This document shows, in pieces, positions 9,587 through 17,955 of a DNA stretch of 64,000 nt (the stretch's first letter is position 1; each line of letters starts with the position of its first letter). Position numbers and translations under genes: made by a program. This DNA comes from Sphingobium limneticum (GTDB lineage: Bacteria > Pseudomonadota > Alphaproteobacteria > Sphingomonadales > Sphingomonadaceae): the NCBI RefSeq assembly GCF_008710155.1, contig NZ_VYPZ01000001.1, positions 124,001 through 188,000 of the forward strand, read 5' to 3'. The notes under the pieces are model-generated. The model searched no databases and had not been told where the DNA came from. It saw only the letters and a list, made by a program, of their open reading frames with translations.

Positions 9587-10145
9587 ACATTTTCTGCAAG
9601 AGCAGCATCGCCCCATCATACCAGCTCATGGCGATGCGACCGTCCGGCGCCGGCAGGATGATCGCCCCGCCGGCCGCTTCCGGCCCCCATTGGCCGTCGT
9701 CACATTCCACCGCGTGCGGATCGGGCCGATCGATATGCAGCGCCTTCGTCTGCGCGGCGAACTGCTGCCCGTATTCCTGCGCTGCCGCACCGGTCTGCCG
9801 CGCGGTAACCGGGCCATCGCACTGATCGGACAATGTGGCGCCCGCCGCCGCCTTGCCCTTCACCCAGCTGAGCCGCTCCGCTGCAATATCGAGCAACTGG
9901 CCCATATAGGCCGGATCGTCCTGCGCCAGCGCCTGCACGCCGCTCTCCGCTACGGCAACGCCCACCACTTTCCACTGCCCTGCCAGCGCCGCGAAATCGA
10001 TCCGCGACGCCGCCGGGTCCAGCGGCGCGGCCGCGTTCGTCACAGGGGCAGGGCGCGCGGCATTGGCCTGCTCGTTCGCACTGGACGAGCCGCCGCTACA
10101 GGCCGCAAGCGTCAGCGCCAGGAGGATCGAGTGTCTAGCGTGCAT
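9585..10145 (-). CDS. Small lipoprotein, candidate immunity to the lysozyme-like protein
   Basis: 186 residues from ATG 10145. The signal is MHARHSILLALTLAACSGG with lipobox LAAC, so it should be lipidated and face the periplasm. After a low-complexity Ser/Asn/Ala linker comes a compact domain with two further Cys (SDQCDGP and VECDDGQWG). I do not recognise the family. The gene overlaps the end of the LysM/lysozyme-like gene by 11 bases, so the two are co-expressed; a periplasmic lipoprotein coupled to a muralytic enzyme is the usual arrangement for an immunity protein or lysozyme inhibitor. That role is inference only. Confidence 0.8.
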   Translation of the reverse strand: MHARHSILLALTLAACSGGSSSANEQANAARPAPVTNAAAPLDPAASRIDFAALAGQWKVVGVAVAESGVQALAQDDPAYMGQLLDIAAERLSWVKGKAAAGATLSDQCDGPVTARQTGAAAQEYGQQFAAQTKALHIDRPDPHAVECDDGQWGPEAAGGAIILPAPDGRIAMSWYDGAMLLLQKM

Positions 10146-11826
10146 TGACCAGAACGTAGCTGAACGCCTGCTGCCCGCCAAGCGCGGCCACGAAATCGTT
10201 GAACTGCGCCTTGGGCAGCGTCTGGCAACCTGCCGACCATGTATTGGTCGCGCCGCCCTGATGGATCAACATGCTGGTGCCCGCACCCTTGCTGTCGATC
10301 CGGTTGGCGTCGGCAGCGGTGAAGCGCCCATCCTGATTGGTATCCCGCTCCGCCACCTGCGTCTGCGTCGCGCGGAAGAAGGTGTTGCCCAGGAAATTGC
10401 CGGCTTGCTGGGTGTAGCGGATCGTCCCCGCCTGCAACCGGCCCAGATCCATCTTCCCGTCGCCATTCATGTCGGTGTGCGATCCGCGCGAGGCTTTGGG
10501 ACCGTCCCAGCCATATTGGCCCGACGGCTCGGTATTGCCGTCGAAGACCTTCGCCTGATAGCGGCCGGCATCATCCTTCCACACCACGGCGATCTGGTCG
10601 TCATAAACGCCCTTGCCGCCATTGGCGCCGGTATCCGTGTCGGTGCGCAGCGCGACCACCACCTTCTTGCCTGCCGCCAGATCGGCCTTGGCCTGCGCAT
10701 CGCCTTTCGTCGCGATCGTCGCGGCCAGCGCGTCGGGGCTGGTGCCGGTAGGGGCTACTGCCGACTTGTCTTCCACCGCCTTGGCCGGCTTCGCGAGCGT
10801 AGCGCCCGGCATATTGAACACTGCCACTTCATCGGCGCGGCGGTTGATCAGGCCCTGCGATACCTGGCCTTCCGACTTGTTCCACCATGTCATCGCCTCG
10901 GCCGCGCCCTTGGCATCGCCGGCGTTCAGCCGGGCCAGCGCGGTCGATCCGGCAAAGCCATCCTTCCCCGTGCCGATATTATAGGCAAGGCTGGTCATCG
11001 CATCGAACTGGTTCTGGGTGACCGGCACCTTGATCAGGTCGCGTACCTTGGCCGCATAGGGTTCGACGGTCTGGCGCAGCAGCGCCTTTTCCTGTGTCGC
11101 AGAGAGCGAGATCAGCCCCTTGTTCGCAGCGGCGAAATCGCGCGCCGCGCTGCCGGTTAACCCAGCGCCTTCGCCCGCCTTGCGCGCGGCGGCCGGATCG
11201 ACGCCGATCGCGGTCAGATCCCGCTCGATCGTGGCGGCGTCCCGCCCCTTCATGTCATAGCCCGGCCCCAGCGTCACGCCGCTGCCGGCCTTGGGCCAGT
11301 GCAGATGGTTGCTGACGCCCGACTGCGCTTCGTGATTGTAGATGAAATCCATGCCCTTCTGCGACAGGCCCGACGCGGATGTGGTCGCAGTCGCGGCAGC
11401 GGCATCAGTCGGCTTGGCCTGCGTGGTGACCTGCGGTTGCAGCCGCCCGGTCTTCACTGCGCCCAGCTTCAATTCCTGCCCGATCGCCAGCTTGTTCGGA
11501 TCGGCCAGATGATTGAGTTGCGCCAGCCCCTCGACGCTATGCCCGGTCTTCGCTGCGATAGCTCCCAACGTGTCGCCCTTGCGCACCGTATAGTTTTGAG
11601 AGGTGACGGGAGGCGTCTCGCGCGTTTGCTCCGGCACCTGCGGGGAAGCAAAGCGGTCCAGCACCGACGGACTCGCCAGCAGCTTGTCGAAGTCGGAGAC
11701 GATCCCCTCCAGCCCCAGCGTTTCCGCCAACGAACCAAGCCCCTCCTGTATCTCCTTGCCCAGCGTATCGAGCCAGTTGCCGTTGCCGCTATTGCCATTG
11801 GTGGCTGTGTCGATCGTGCCGGCCAT
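10135..11826 (-). CDS. LysM / pesticin-like lysozyme multidomain protein, probable T3SS substrate
   Basis: 563 residues with no signal peptide. Order of parts: a polar N-terminal region (1-77); one LysM domain at about 79-122 (NYTVRKGDTLGAIAAKTGHS); an Ala/Thr linker; a lysozyme-like domain from about 155 (FIYNHEAQSG with candidate catalytic Glu165, then GVTLGPGYDMKGR), resembling pesticin/T4-type muramidases; and a C-terminal domain with two Ca-loop-like stretches (DMNGDGKMDLGR and DTNQDGRFTAAD) and IHQGGATNTWSAGCQTLP, whose His and SxGC recall L,D-transpeptidases. It follows the sctP gene but has its own CTARTCG tandem box upstream. It could clear peptidoglycan for the injectisome or be an antibacterial effector; the overlapping lipoprotein gene favours the latter. 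Confidence 0.85.
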   Translation of the reverse strand: MAGTIDTATNGNSGNGNWLDTLGKEIQEGLGSLAETLGLEGIVSDFDKLLASPSVLDRFASPQVPEQTRETPPVTSQNYTVRKGDTLGAIAAKTGHSVEGLAQLNHLADPNKLAIGQELKLGAVKTGRLQPQVTTQAKPTDAAAATATTSASGLSQKGMDFIYNHEAQSGVSNHLHWPKAGSGVTLGPGYDMKGRDAATIERDLTAIGVDPAAARKAGEGAGLTGSAARDFAAANKGLISLSATQEKALLRQTVEPYAAKVRDLIKVPVTQNQFDAMTSLAYNIGTGKDGFAGSTALARLNAGDAKGAAEAMTWWNKSEGQVSQGLINRRADEVAVFNMPGATLAKPAKAVEDKSAVAPTGTSPDALAATIATKGDAQAKADLAAGKKVVVALRTDTDTGANGGKGVYDDQIAVVWKDDAGRYQAKVFDGNTEPSGQYGWDGPKASRGSHTDMNGDGKMDLGRLQAGTIRYTQQAGNFLGNTFFRATQTQVAERDTNQDGRFTAADANRIDSKGAGTSMLIHQGGATNTWSAGCQTLPKAQFNDFVAALGGQQAFSYVLVNAR

Positions 11827-11888
11827 GCCGCTTCTCCTGCGCGTCCCTTGATAAGTGAGGAGACTAGGCCTGTGGCGCTGGCGAGGCC

Positions 11889-11926
11889 CTAAGCGATCCG
11901 ACTAGGAAGCTGAGCGATGCGATTAG
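11889..11926 (-). promoter_or_regulatory. Tandem CTARTCG box (site E) upstream of the lysozyme-like gene
   Basis: Read on the minus strand, CTAATCGCATCG (from 11926) and CTAGTCGGATCG (from 11905) are direct repeats exactly 21 bp apart. The box ends 62 bp before the start codon at 11826. The same element, with identical spacing, precedes four other units at 28323, 29820, 30409 and 35100. This copy lies between sctP and the lysozyme-like gene, making the latter a separate promoter unit. Confidence 0.75.
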
Positions 11927-11938
11927 GAGAGCGTCTGC

Positions 11939-12544
11939 CTAGATCCGATCCACCCTCGCCGCGATCCCGCGCGCGCGCAGGCGGGCCTGCAATTCCTTCA
12001 TCGTCTCCTGCTCGCCATCGCCGCGCTGGCCAAGGTCGATACTGACCGACAGGCTGCTACCCTGGCTGTCGATCACCACTTGATCCGCGCGCCACTGGTC
12101 GCCGGGCAGGGCCAGATGCGACTGAGCCGAAGGCGCAAGGCCGGCATCGAGCCGGGCGACGAGCGCTGCAAATTGTCCGGCATCAGGAGCCGGCGCGGCG
12201 TTGGGCAGAGTCGGCATCGCTACATCCTGCGCAACGGCAGGCGGCGCTGCGTTGGCCCCGCTTCGACCATCCGACCCACTGGCCCCATCCTGACCCTTGC
12301 CGGCCGGCCGTTCGCGGAAGGGCAGGGGGACCAACGGTGACTGGGCCGGGAGTGGCGCTGGCTGCGCCCCATCCTCGGCCGTCTTCTGCGGCTTGGCCGA
12401 TGCCGTGCGAGCATCCTTGCCCTTGCGCGCCAATGCATCGCGAAAGCGATCGACCGCCTCGCTGTCGGGTTGCTTCTGCGGCATTGGCCGATCGGCGGAT
12501 TGCAGGCTGCCCGGTTGCATAGCCGTCTGGATCGGCGCGGTCAT
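11939..12544 (-). CDS. sctP: T3SS needle-length regulator-like protein SctP
   Basis: 201 residues; start ATG 12544 overlaps the stop of sctO (ATGA). The first two thirds are disordered and rich in Pro, Ala, Gln and Gly. The last 80 residues (QFAALVARLDAGL ... VVIDSQGSSLSVSIDLGQRGDGEQETMKELQARLRARGI) look like the C-terminal domain of hook-length/needle-length control proteins (FliK/YscP/HpaP). By analogy it would measure needle length and trigger the substrate switch at SctU. Position directly after sctO is the usual one. Sequence divergence is high, so the call rests on layout plus position. Confidence 0.7.
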   Translation of the reverse strand: MTAPIQTAMQPGSLQSADRPMPQKQPDSEAVDRFRDALARKGKDARTASAKPQKTAEDGAQPAPLPAQSPLVPLPFRERPAGKGQDGASGSDGRSGANAAPPAVAQDVAMPTLPNAAPAPDAGQFAALVARLDAGLAPSAQSHLALPGDQWRADQVVIDSQGSSLSVSIDLGQRGDGEQETMKELQARLRARGIAARVDRI

Positions 12545-12999
12545 GCCAGCGCCACCTTTGGCACGGGTCGGACATCCTCCTCTGCACGCCGGCCGATCTG
12601 CCGCTTCCATTGCCGCACGGCGCGTTCCAGTTCGCCAAGAATGGCGTCATGCCGCGCCTGCGCCCGCAGCCATTCGCGTTTCAGCCGATCGGCCAGCATT
12701 CGCGCCTCCTCCAGCCCAGCGCGAGCCTGCGCTCGCAGCTGCCGCGCGGCCTCCGCCTTCGCCTGCGTCGCATGGGCATGCAGCCGCACCAGCGGATCGC
12801 AGGGCAGTTTCGCCTGCTGCGCCACCGCCTGCTCGCAGGTGGAGAGGGCATGGGAGCAGGCTCGCTCCGCTTCACTCTCCTGCACCTCCGCCTCGACCAG
12901 TTGCGCCCGCGCCTGCGCCACCTCCCGCTCGCATCGGTCCAGGTCGCGGCGGCGCAGGCGCAATATGGTCTTCAGCCCGTCGATTACATTGTCGCTCAT
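12541..12999 (-). CDS. sctO: T3SS central stalk protein SctO
   Basis: 152 residues, almost entirely charged, Ala-rich heptads (for example RRRDLDRCEREVAQARAQLVEAEVQ and later RLKREWLRAQARHDAILGELERAV), predicting a long antiparallel coiled coil as in YscO/FliJ. These stalk proteins sit in the ATPase pore and link it to SctV. The start overlaps the sctN stop by four bases and the stop overlaps sctP, the standard N-O-P order, which makes the call safe despite weak primary conservation. Confidence 0.82.
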   Translation of the reverse strand: MSDNVIDGLKTILRLRRRDLDRCEREVAQARAQLVEAEVQESEAERACSHALSTCEQAVAQQAKLPCDPLVRLHAHATQAKAEAARQLRAQARAGLEEARMLADRLKREWLRAQARHDAILGELERAVRQWKRQIGRRAEEDVRPVPKVALA

Positions 13000-14297
13000 G
13001 CTTCAAATCCCCTCAACAAGGTGCGGGTCATCACCATCGGCACCGCCTCATGGGTCGGCTGCCGTAAAAACCCGTCCAGTTCGTCGCGCCGGGCGATGGC
13101 GCGGTCGGCCAGCGCATCCTGGCCGGGCTTGTAATCGCCCACCTGCAACAGCAGCTCGATCTCGTTCAGCTTCGCCAGCATCGCGCGGAAGGACAAAGCG
13201 GCGCGCCGTTCGCCATCCCCGACCAACTGCCCCATCAAGCGGCTCTGGCTCACAAGCACGTCAATCGCCGGATAATGGCCGCGCGCCGCCAGCTTGCGCG
13301 ACAATATGACATGCCCGTCGAGCAAGGACCGCACTTCTTCGCCGACCGGATCATCTTCTTCATCCTCCAGCAGGACGGTATAGATGCCGGTAATCGCGCC
13401 ATGGGCGTCGCAGCCCGTTCGCTCGAACAGCCGCGGCAGTTCGGCAAAGACGGAGGGCGGAAAACCGCGCCGCACCGGTGGCTCGCCCGATGCCAGCCCT
13501 ATCTCGCGCAGCGCACGGGCAAAGCGCGTCACCGAATCCATGAGCAGAAGGACATGCTTGCCCTCCGCCCGAAATCCCTCGGCGATAGCGGTGGCGGCAT
13601 GGGCCGCGCGCGCGCGTTCCAGCGCCGGACGATCGGATGTGGAGGCGATGACCACGGAGCGCGCCAATCCTTCCTCGCCCAGATTATCCTCGATAAATTC
13701 ACGCACCTCGCGCCCGCGCTCGCCGATCAGGGCGATGACGATGACATCCGCCTGCGCCTGCCGCGCCAACGTACCCAGCAGCGTCGATTTGCCGCCTCCC
13801 GCCGCCGCGAACACGCCGATGCGTTGCCCCCGGCCCAGCGGCAGCAGCCCGTCGATCGCGCGCACGCCGGTTTCGACCTGCGTGTCGATCCGCTGCCGCT
13901 CCATCGGATTGGGCGCAGCGGCGTAGAGGGGCTGGGTCGCCGATGCATCGACCGGCGGCAGGCTGTCGAGCGGCTGCAACCGCGCGTCCAGCACCCGCCC
14001 TAGCAACGCACTGGACACCGGCACCCGATCCTCGCCGACGCGCACGGTGACTTCAGTCTCGCCCGACAGCCCGCGCAGATCGCCCAGCGGCGCCAATATG
14101 GCCTCATGCTCGGACAGTCCGACCACCTCGGCCAGCAACGTGTGGCGCCCGGCAGGACTGGACAATTCGCAGATATCACCGATCCGCACGCTGACGCCGC
14201 TCACCCGGATCGCCGTGCCGATCGCGCCGCGCACCCGTCCGCGCTGTTCGAAAGCGGGACCGGCGGCCAGCGTCTCGAAGAGCGCATCAGTCCGCAT
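12996..14297 (-). CDS. sctN: T3SS ATPase SctN
   Basis: 433 residues, the family's normal length. Walker A AAAGGGKST at residues 164-172, the GERGREV motif with the catalytic Glu at about 192-198, and Walker B VLLLMDSVTRFA with Asp254 are all intact. VRRGFPPSVFAELPRLFERTG and LEDEEDDPVGEEVRSLLDGH match the FliI/YscN/HrcN group. It is the hexameric ATPase at the cytoplasmic base that unfolds and feeds substrates. It overlaps sctL by 11 bases and sctO by four, so it is tightly coupled to both partners. Confidence 0.96.
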   Translation of the reverse strand: MRTDALFETLAAGPAFEQRGRVRGAIGTAIRVSGVSVRIGDICELSSPAGRHTLLAEVVGLSEHEAILAPLGDLRGLSGETEVTVRVGEDRVPVSSALLGRVLDARLQPLDSLPPVDASATQPLYAAAPNPMERQRIDTQVETGVRAIDGLLPLGRGQRIGVFAAAGGGKSTLLGTLARQAQADVIVIALIGERGREVREFIEDNLGEEGLARSVVIASTSDRPALERARAAHAATAIAEGFRAEGKHVLLLMDSVTRFARALREIGLASGEPPVRRGFPPSVFAELPRLFERTGCDAHGAITGIYTVLLEDEEDDPVGEEVRSLLDGHVILSRKLAARGHYPAIDVLVSQSRLMGQLVGDGERRAALSFRAMLAKLNEIELLLQVGDYKPGQDALADRAIARRDELDGFLRQPTHEAVPMVMTRTLLRGFEA

Positions 14298-14892
14298 CGA
14301 TCAGCTCCCAACGGCGGGCGAAGGACTGCATCTGCACGTCCAGATCGGCTACGATACGACCATCCGGCGCGGTCAGCCGGCACTGGTCGTCGGCCAGCCC
14401 GTCCTGCATCCGCACCGCCACCTCGATCGCGCTCGGCCGATCGGTAAAGGCCCGTTCGACATGGGGCATCATGGCTTCGGACACTTCGATCAACACGGGA
14501 CCACGCGACCCCAGCGCCTCGACCGCGCGCTGGGCGATGGCGGCTATCCGCTCCTCATCGGCCAGCGCGCCGACCATCTGCCGCAGCGCCGCCAGCGCCA
14601 GTGCCGCCACATCCTCGTCTCGTCGTGCACGATCAGCCTCTACCTGATCGGTCAGCGCGGCGATGGCTGCGGCAAAGGCGGCCCGCCCGGCCTCCGCACC
14701 CGATGCGCGCCCTTCCGCCGCAGCAATCGCCTGCACCTGCGCCAGCGCTTCGGCCTGCCGATCGTGCAGCAACCGTATATCGGCCAGCAACGTTGCCGCC
14801 TCCTCCACGGGCGCCCGTTCGGACCCGCGCAGCCAGGGCCGATCGCTCGCCAGCAGGCTCAACCCATCGGCATGGATCAGATGGAAGGCCAT
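14287..14892 (-). CDS. sctL: T3SS stator protein SctL
   Basis: 201 residues. An Ala/Glu-rich helical N-terminal half (ADIRLLHDRQAEALAQVQAI...) is followed by a globular part with ALRQMVGALADEERIAAIAQRAVEAL, then VEVAVRMQDGLADDQCRL and GRIVADLDVQMQSFARRW. This matches the FliH/YscL/HrpE stator family, which tethers the ATPase to the sorting platform. It overlaps sctK by 16 bases and sctN by 11. Confidence 0.88.
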   Translation of the reverse strand: MAFHLIHADGLSLLASDRPWLRGSERAPVEEAATLLADIRLLHDRQAEALAQVQAIAAAEGRASGAEAGRAAFAAAIAALTDQVEADRARRDEDVAALALAALRQMVGALADEERIAAIAQRAVEALGSRGPVLIEVSEAMMPHVERAFTDRPSAIEVAVRMQDGLADDQCRLTAPDGRIVADLDVQMQSFARRWELIDAD

Positions 14893-15323
14893 GCGTCTGC
14901 CTCCCTGAGCAATATTTCGGCCGCGCCCAGTCGCCCGGCGGCCTCCTCATCCGCCTCCGCCGCGACCAGCAGCCTTTGCGCGTCGACACCCATCCGATCG
15001 ATAGCGGGCAACGGATCGCGCCCACCCTCGGCGAAAGTCATCACGCGCTCCAGCACATCGGCCCCGACCAGATCGGCATAGCCGCGCAACTTTGCCCCCT
15101 CGATCGTGCGGGACAGGGCGGATTGGCCCGCGATCAGCAGCGCCACCATGCCCGCCGTCTCGCGCCCATCTGCATCCAGCACCGGCCAGCGTGGCATGGC
15201 ATGGAGCGCAGCGAAACTCGGCCGCGCCGCGTCGTGCGCCAGAAACCGCTCTCCGCGCGATCGCGACCAGCCACCGCGCGCCGCCAGCCGGCCCATTTCC
15301 GCTCTCGCCGCCGCACCGCTCAT
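14877..15323 (-). CDS. sctK: T3SS sorting-platform protein SctK (probable)
   Basis: 148 residues lying between sctJ and sctL, where sctK homologues are found. The sequence contains HAMPRWPVLDADGRETAGMVALL and a helical C-terminal half (DLVGADVLERVMTFAEGG ... LLVAAEADEEAAGRLGAAEILLREAD). SctK proteins are poorly conserved, and there is no diagnostic motif, so the name depends on position and size. It would link SctD to SctQ in the cytoplasmic platform. The start overlaps the sctJ stop (ATGA). Confidence 0.68.
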   Translation of the reverse strand: MSGAAARAEMGRLAARGGWSRSRGERFLAHDAARPSFAALHAMPRWPVLDADGRETAGMVALLIAGQSALSRTIEGAKLRGYADLVGADVLERVMTFAEGGRDPLPAIDRMGVDAQRLLVAAEADEEAAGRLGAAEILLREADAWPSI

Positions 15324-16060
15324 GAAGGCTGCTCGCCCTGAGTGGGTACCACCGGCAACCGCGCCGTTCGCCGCCGCCAGAACAGAGCGACCAGTCCGCC
15401 TATGCCGACCAGCCCCAGCAGGATACGGCTGGCCCAGCCATCGAAACTGGCGGTCAGGATCGACTGCTCGGGCGGCGGGGCGGCCTGGCTCGGCACCATC
15501 ACCACCGATACCTTGTCGACCGCCAACCCTTCGATACTGTTCGTCACCAGTGACTTGATCGCCCCGGTCTGACCGCGCAGGTCGAAGCCCGGCTGATATT
15601 TGACGAAGACGGCCGCCGATGCGGGCTTCACCTGATCCGACAGCGGATCGGCCTGCGGCATGGCAAGGTGGACGCGGGCCTGCACCACCCCGTCAATCTC
15701 GCTTACCGTATGGCTCAATTCCTGGCTCAGGCCATAGATCAGCCGCGCCCGCTCTTCGGTGGGGGAGGACACCAGCCCCTTCTTTTCGAACAGGCTGCCC
15801 AGATTGGCGAAATCCTCGCGCGGCAGGCCCTTGGCCCGCAGCAACTGGATCGCTTTGGAAAAATTGTCGCGATCGACCGCGACGGCCCACTGCCCATCCT
15901 TGTCGGCGGATTTGCTCGCGTCGATATGCGCGTCGCGCAGCGCGGCGATCATGTCGTTGGCCTGGGCTTCCTTCAGATGCCCGTAGATTTCCTGGCTCCC
16001 GCACCCCGCCAGCGCAAGCGCGGCGAGAAGCGGGAGGGCGGCTTTTCCGATCGCGTGCAT
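15320..16060 (-). CDS. sctJ: T3SS inner-membrane ring lipoprotein SctJ
   Basis: 246 residues from ATG 16060, chosen because GGGAGGAAGG precedes it and it gives the lipoprotein signal MHAIGKAALPLLAALALAGCGSQ. Mature protein: ring-building motif 1 (LKEAQANDMIAALRDAHIDA), the YscJ/FliF core with LPREDFANLGSLFEKKGLVSSP and YGLSQELSHTVSEIDGVVQARVHLAMP, then a C-terminal membrane anchor (ILLGLVGIGGLVALFW). It forms the inner MS-like ring with SctD. It is followed by overlapping sctK. Confidence 0.96.
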   Translation of the reverse strand: MHAIGKAALPLLAALALAGCGSQEIYGHLKEAQANDMIAALRDAHIDASKSADKDGQWAVAVDRDNFSKAIQLLRAKGLPREDFANLGSLFEKKGLVSSPTEERARLIYGLSQELSHTVSEIDGVVQARVHLAMPQADPLSDQVKPASAAVFVKYQPGFDLRGQTGAIKSLVTNSIEGLAVDKVSVVMVPSQAAPPPEQSILTASFDGWASRILLGLVGIGGLVALFWRRRTARLPVVPTQGEQPS

Positions 16061-16082
16061 CGGCCTTCCTCCCTCTCCTGTA

Positions 16083-16466
16083 TCAGCCCTGCTGACGGAA
16101 CAGCTGTTGCACGCCATCCGCGCTGCGGTTGGCGATGTTGGACGTCAGCTGGCAATGGAACATGAATTCCTGGCATCGCATGGTCAGCTGGACGATCTCG
16201 CCCGGCGTCATTTCGCCGCCATTGCTCTGCGCCGTCCGGGCATAGTCAGCGACCGACTTGGCCTCGCCATTCACCTTGTCCAGCGCACCCAGCATTTCGC
16301 GCATGGCCGGCGCCATATCCTTGCCGCCCATATGCTCGCTGGCTGCGGCCTTGAGCGATGCGGTGAAGTCGGCGGCGGCATCCTGTCCAACCTGCTGGGG
16401 CATGGCCGGCGCCAGCTCGACCATGCGAGCCGGCGCCGCCTGCATGGCAAGCGCTTCCACGCTCAT
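16083..16466 (-). CDS. sctI: T3SS inner rod protein SctI
   Basis: 127 residues. The C-terminal 45 residues (MTPGEIVQLTMRCQEFMFHC then QLTSNIANRSADGVQQLFRQQG) have the amphipathic helical signature of inner rod proteins (YscI/PrgJ/EscI). The N-terminal part is Met/Ala-rich and probably disordered. The start overlaps the stop of the needle-like gene (ATGA) and sctJ follows 22 bases later, giving D-F-I-J, the order of prgHIJK. Rod function is inferred from family and position. Confidence 0.85.
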   Translation of the reverse strand: MSVEALAMQAAPARMVELAPAMPQQVGQDAAADFTASLKAAASEHMGGKDMAPAMREMLGALDKVNGEAKSVADYARTAQSNGGEMTPGEIVQLTMRCQEFMFHCQLTSNIANRSADGVQQLFRQQG

Positions 16467-16777
16467 TGCTTGCGCGCCATGGTTTCCAGCGCCTTGGACA
16501 CGCTGTCGATCGAACTGTGCGAGCTGTTGGCCAGGAAGCTCATCTTCATGGATTCCGCCGTCAATTGGGTGATCTGCGACGGATTGTCGCCGCCCGAATT
16601 GGCCACGATGTCGGAGCGCTGCTCGATCGCAGCCGCCTGCGTGTCGAGCGCCTTGCCCCAGGCGGAGGCAAAGGCTTCGAACCAGTTGGCCGGGCTGTCA
16701 TCCTGCCGCATGCGACCACCGGTCAACGGCGTGGCGGCGATGCTGCTCAGGTCGGCGTTGGATATGCTGTTGCTCAT
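16463..16777 (-). CDS. sctF: T3SS needle-type protein SctF (probable)
   Basis: 104 residues. The last 75 look like a helix-turn-helix needle subunit: WFEAFASAWGKALDTQAAAI, a turn at GGDNPSQ, then TQLTAESMKMSFLANSS and a C-terminal helix ending SKALETMARKQ. A 29-residue N-terminal extension is longer than in PrgI or YscF. It sits between sctD and sctI exactly where the needle gene is in the prg operon. The C-terminal tail recurs in the protein at 28476-29084, suggesting shared assembly. A second inner-rod protein is the alternative. Confidence 0.7.
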   Translation of the reverse strand: MSNSISNADLSSIAATPLTGGRMRQDDSPANWFEAFASAWGKALDTQAAAIEQRSDIVANSGGDNPSQITQLTAESMKMSFLANSSHSSIDSVSKALETMARKQ

Positions 16778-16800
16778 CTCATTTTCTCCTTCGTTCAGCT

Positions 16801-17955
16801 TCAGGGGGTGATCTGTTCGACGCGACCATCCTTTTCGAAAGTCACGCCTTCCGGCGCGACGGCCAGCAGCTTGTGTCCGGTCGGCAGGGTCGATCCGGGG
16901 AACCAGCGGGAACCGTCTGCGGTCAGGATATGCGGCGGGTCGGTGACGATCGTCGCCAGCCCCGCGCCGCTCTGGGTGAAAAAGGCCTGCAAGGGGCTGG
17001 CGTCCAGACTGTCGTCCACCTTGAAGCCCACCGCGCTCACCGCCGGCAGATCCTTCTTCAGCTCCGCGCTCAATTCCTGCTGCTTGTCTTGCGGCATATA
17101 GCCGGCACTCACCACCAGCGCCCCCGGTTGCGCCGGCGTGACGCGCGCGGCGACGCCCTTGGTCTGGAGCAGGTCGGTGGCGGCATCGGCTAGCGCCGGG
17201 CCAGTCTGCGCATCCACGATCACGCCCTCGCCGCTTTGCACTGCCAATGCGCGGAGCCGGCCCAGCTCATCCTCGTCCCGCACCACGCCGGTCACCGCCA
17301 GCGATCCGTCCGGCGCGCTATTCACCTTCACCGCCGGGAATCCGGCCTGCCGCACCTCCCGCTGCAATGCGGTCCGGTCGCCTTTGCCGCCGCTCACCAG
17401 CGTGCCGAGCGGTTGCGCGGCCGCCACGCCGAGCAGGCAGACGCAGCCCGCCGCCACGGCCAGTCGCGCGCTGTGCCGGTCGATCCGGCCCAGATGCTCG
17501 CGCCCCATGTCCAGCAACCGGTCGACGATGCGCGGCGCCTGTAATGGCCCGACGGCGCTCCCCACCGGCATGTCGGCGATCGCGCCGGCATCCGCCCAGC
17601 GTGCCGAAACCGGCGCACCATGGGCGACCAGATATTCGCCGATCCGGATGGGCAGATAGGCCGGCAGCACCGCCTGCTCCCCCGCCGTCAATGTGCGGCC
17701 GAGCAGTTCGACCTGCCCCTGCAACACCCGCAATTGCGCCGCATCGGGCGTCAGGCTCATCTCCACCGCGCAATCGCGCGTCCCCGCGCCGCGCAGCACC
17801 ACATCATTGCCCAGCCCATGGCCGATGCTCAGCCTCTCGCGCCCATCGAGCGGGAAGGCCTTGCCCGACAGCCGGCCCGACAGGATTTTCAGCACCCGCC
17901 GGCTCACGGCGGCCGTGCGCGGATTGTCGATCATGGACAGGGTGGCGGCGGTCAT
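16801..17955 (-). CDS. sctD: T3SS inner-membrane ring protein SctD
   Basis: 384 residues. The N-terminal FHA-like domain (LKILSGRLSGKAFPLDG ... SIGHGLGNDVVLRG) would lie in the cytoplasm, followed by a single membrane segment (ARLAVAAGCVCLLGVAA) near residue 170 and a periplasmic part built of small ring-building modules (REVRQAGFPAVKVNSAPDGS, GVVRDEDELGRLRAL). This is the architecture of YscD/PrgH. The start overlaps the sctC stop (ATGA); sctF follows after 23 bases. Confidence 0.92.
   Translation of the reverse strand: MTAATLSMIDNPRTAAVSRRVLKILSGRLSGKAFPLDGRERLSIGHGLGNDVVLRGAGTRDCAVEMSLTPDAAQLRVLQGQVELLGRTLTAGEQAVLPAYLPIRIGEYLVAHGAPVSARWADAGAIADMPVGSAVGPLQAPRIVDRLLDMGREHLGRIDRHSARLAVAAGCVCLLGVAAAQPLGTLVSGGKGDRTALQREVRQAGFPAVKVNSAPDGSLAVTGVVRDEDELGRLRALAVQSGEGVIVDAQTGPALADAATDLLQTKGVAARVTPAQPGALVVSAGYMPQDKQQELSAELKKDLPAVSAVGFKVDDSLDASPLQAFFTQSGAGLATIVTDPPHILTADGSRWFPGSTLPTGHKLLAVAPEGVTFEKDGRVEQITP

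Noticed and set aside
12297-13309. Long plus-strand open frames antiparallel to sctP, sctO and sctN
   Set aside because: They are Arg/Pro/Ala-rich shadows typical of high-GC antisense frames; the minus-strand genes have full family motifs.
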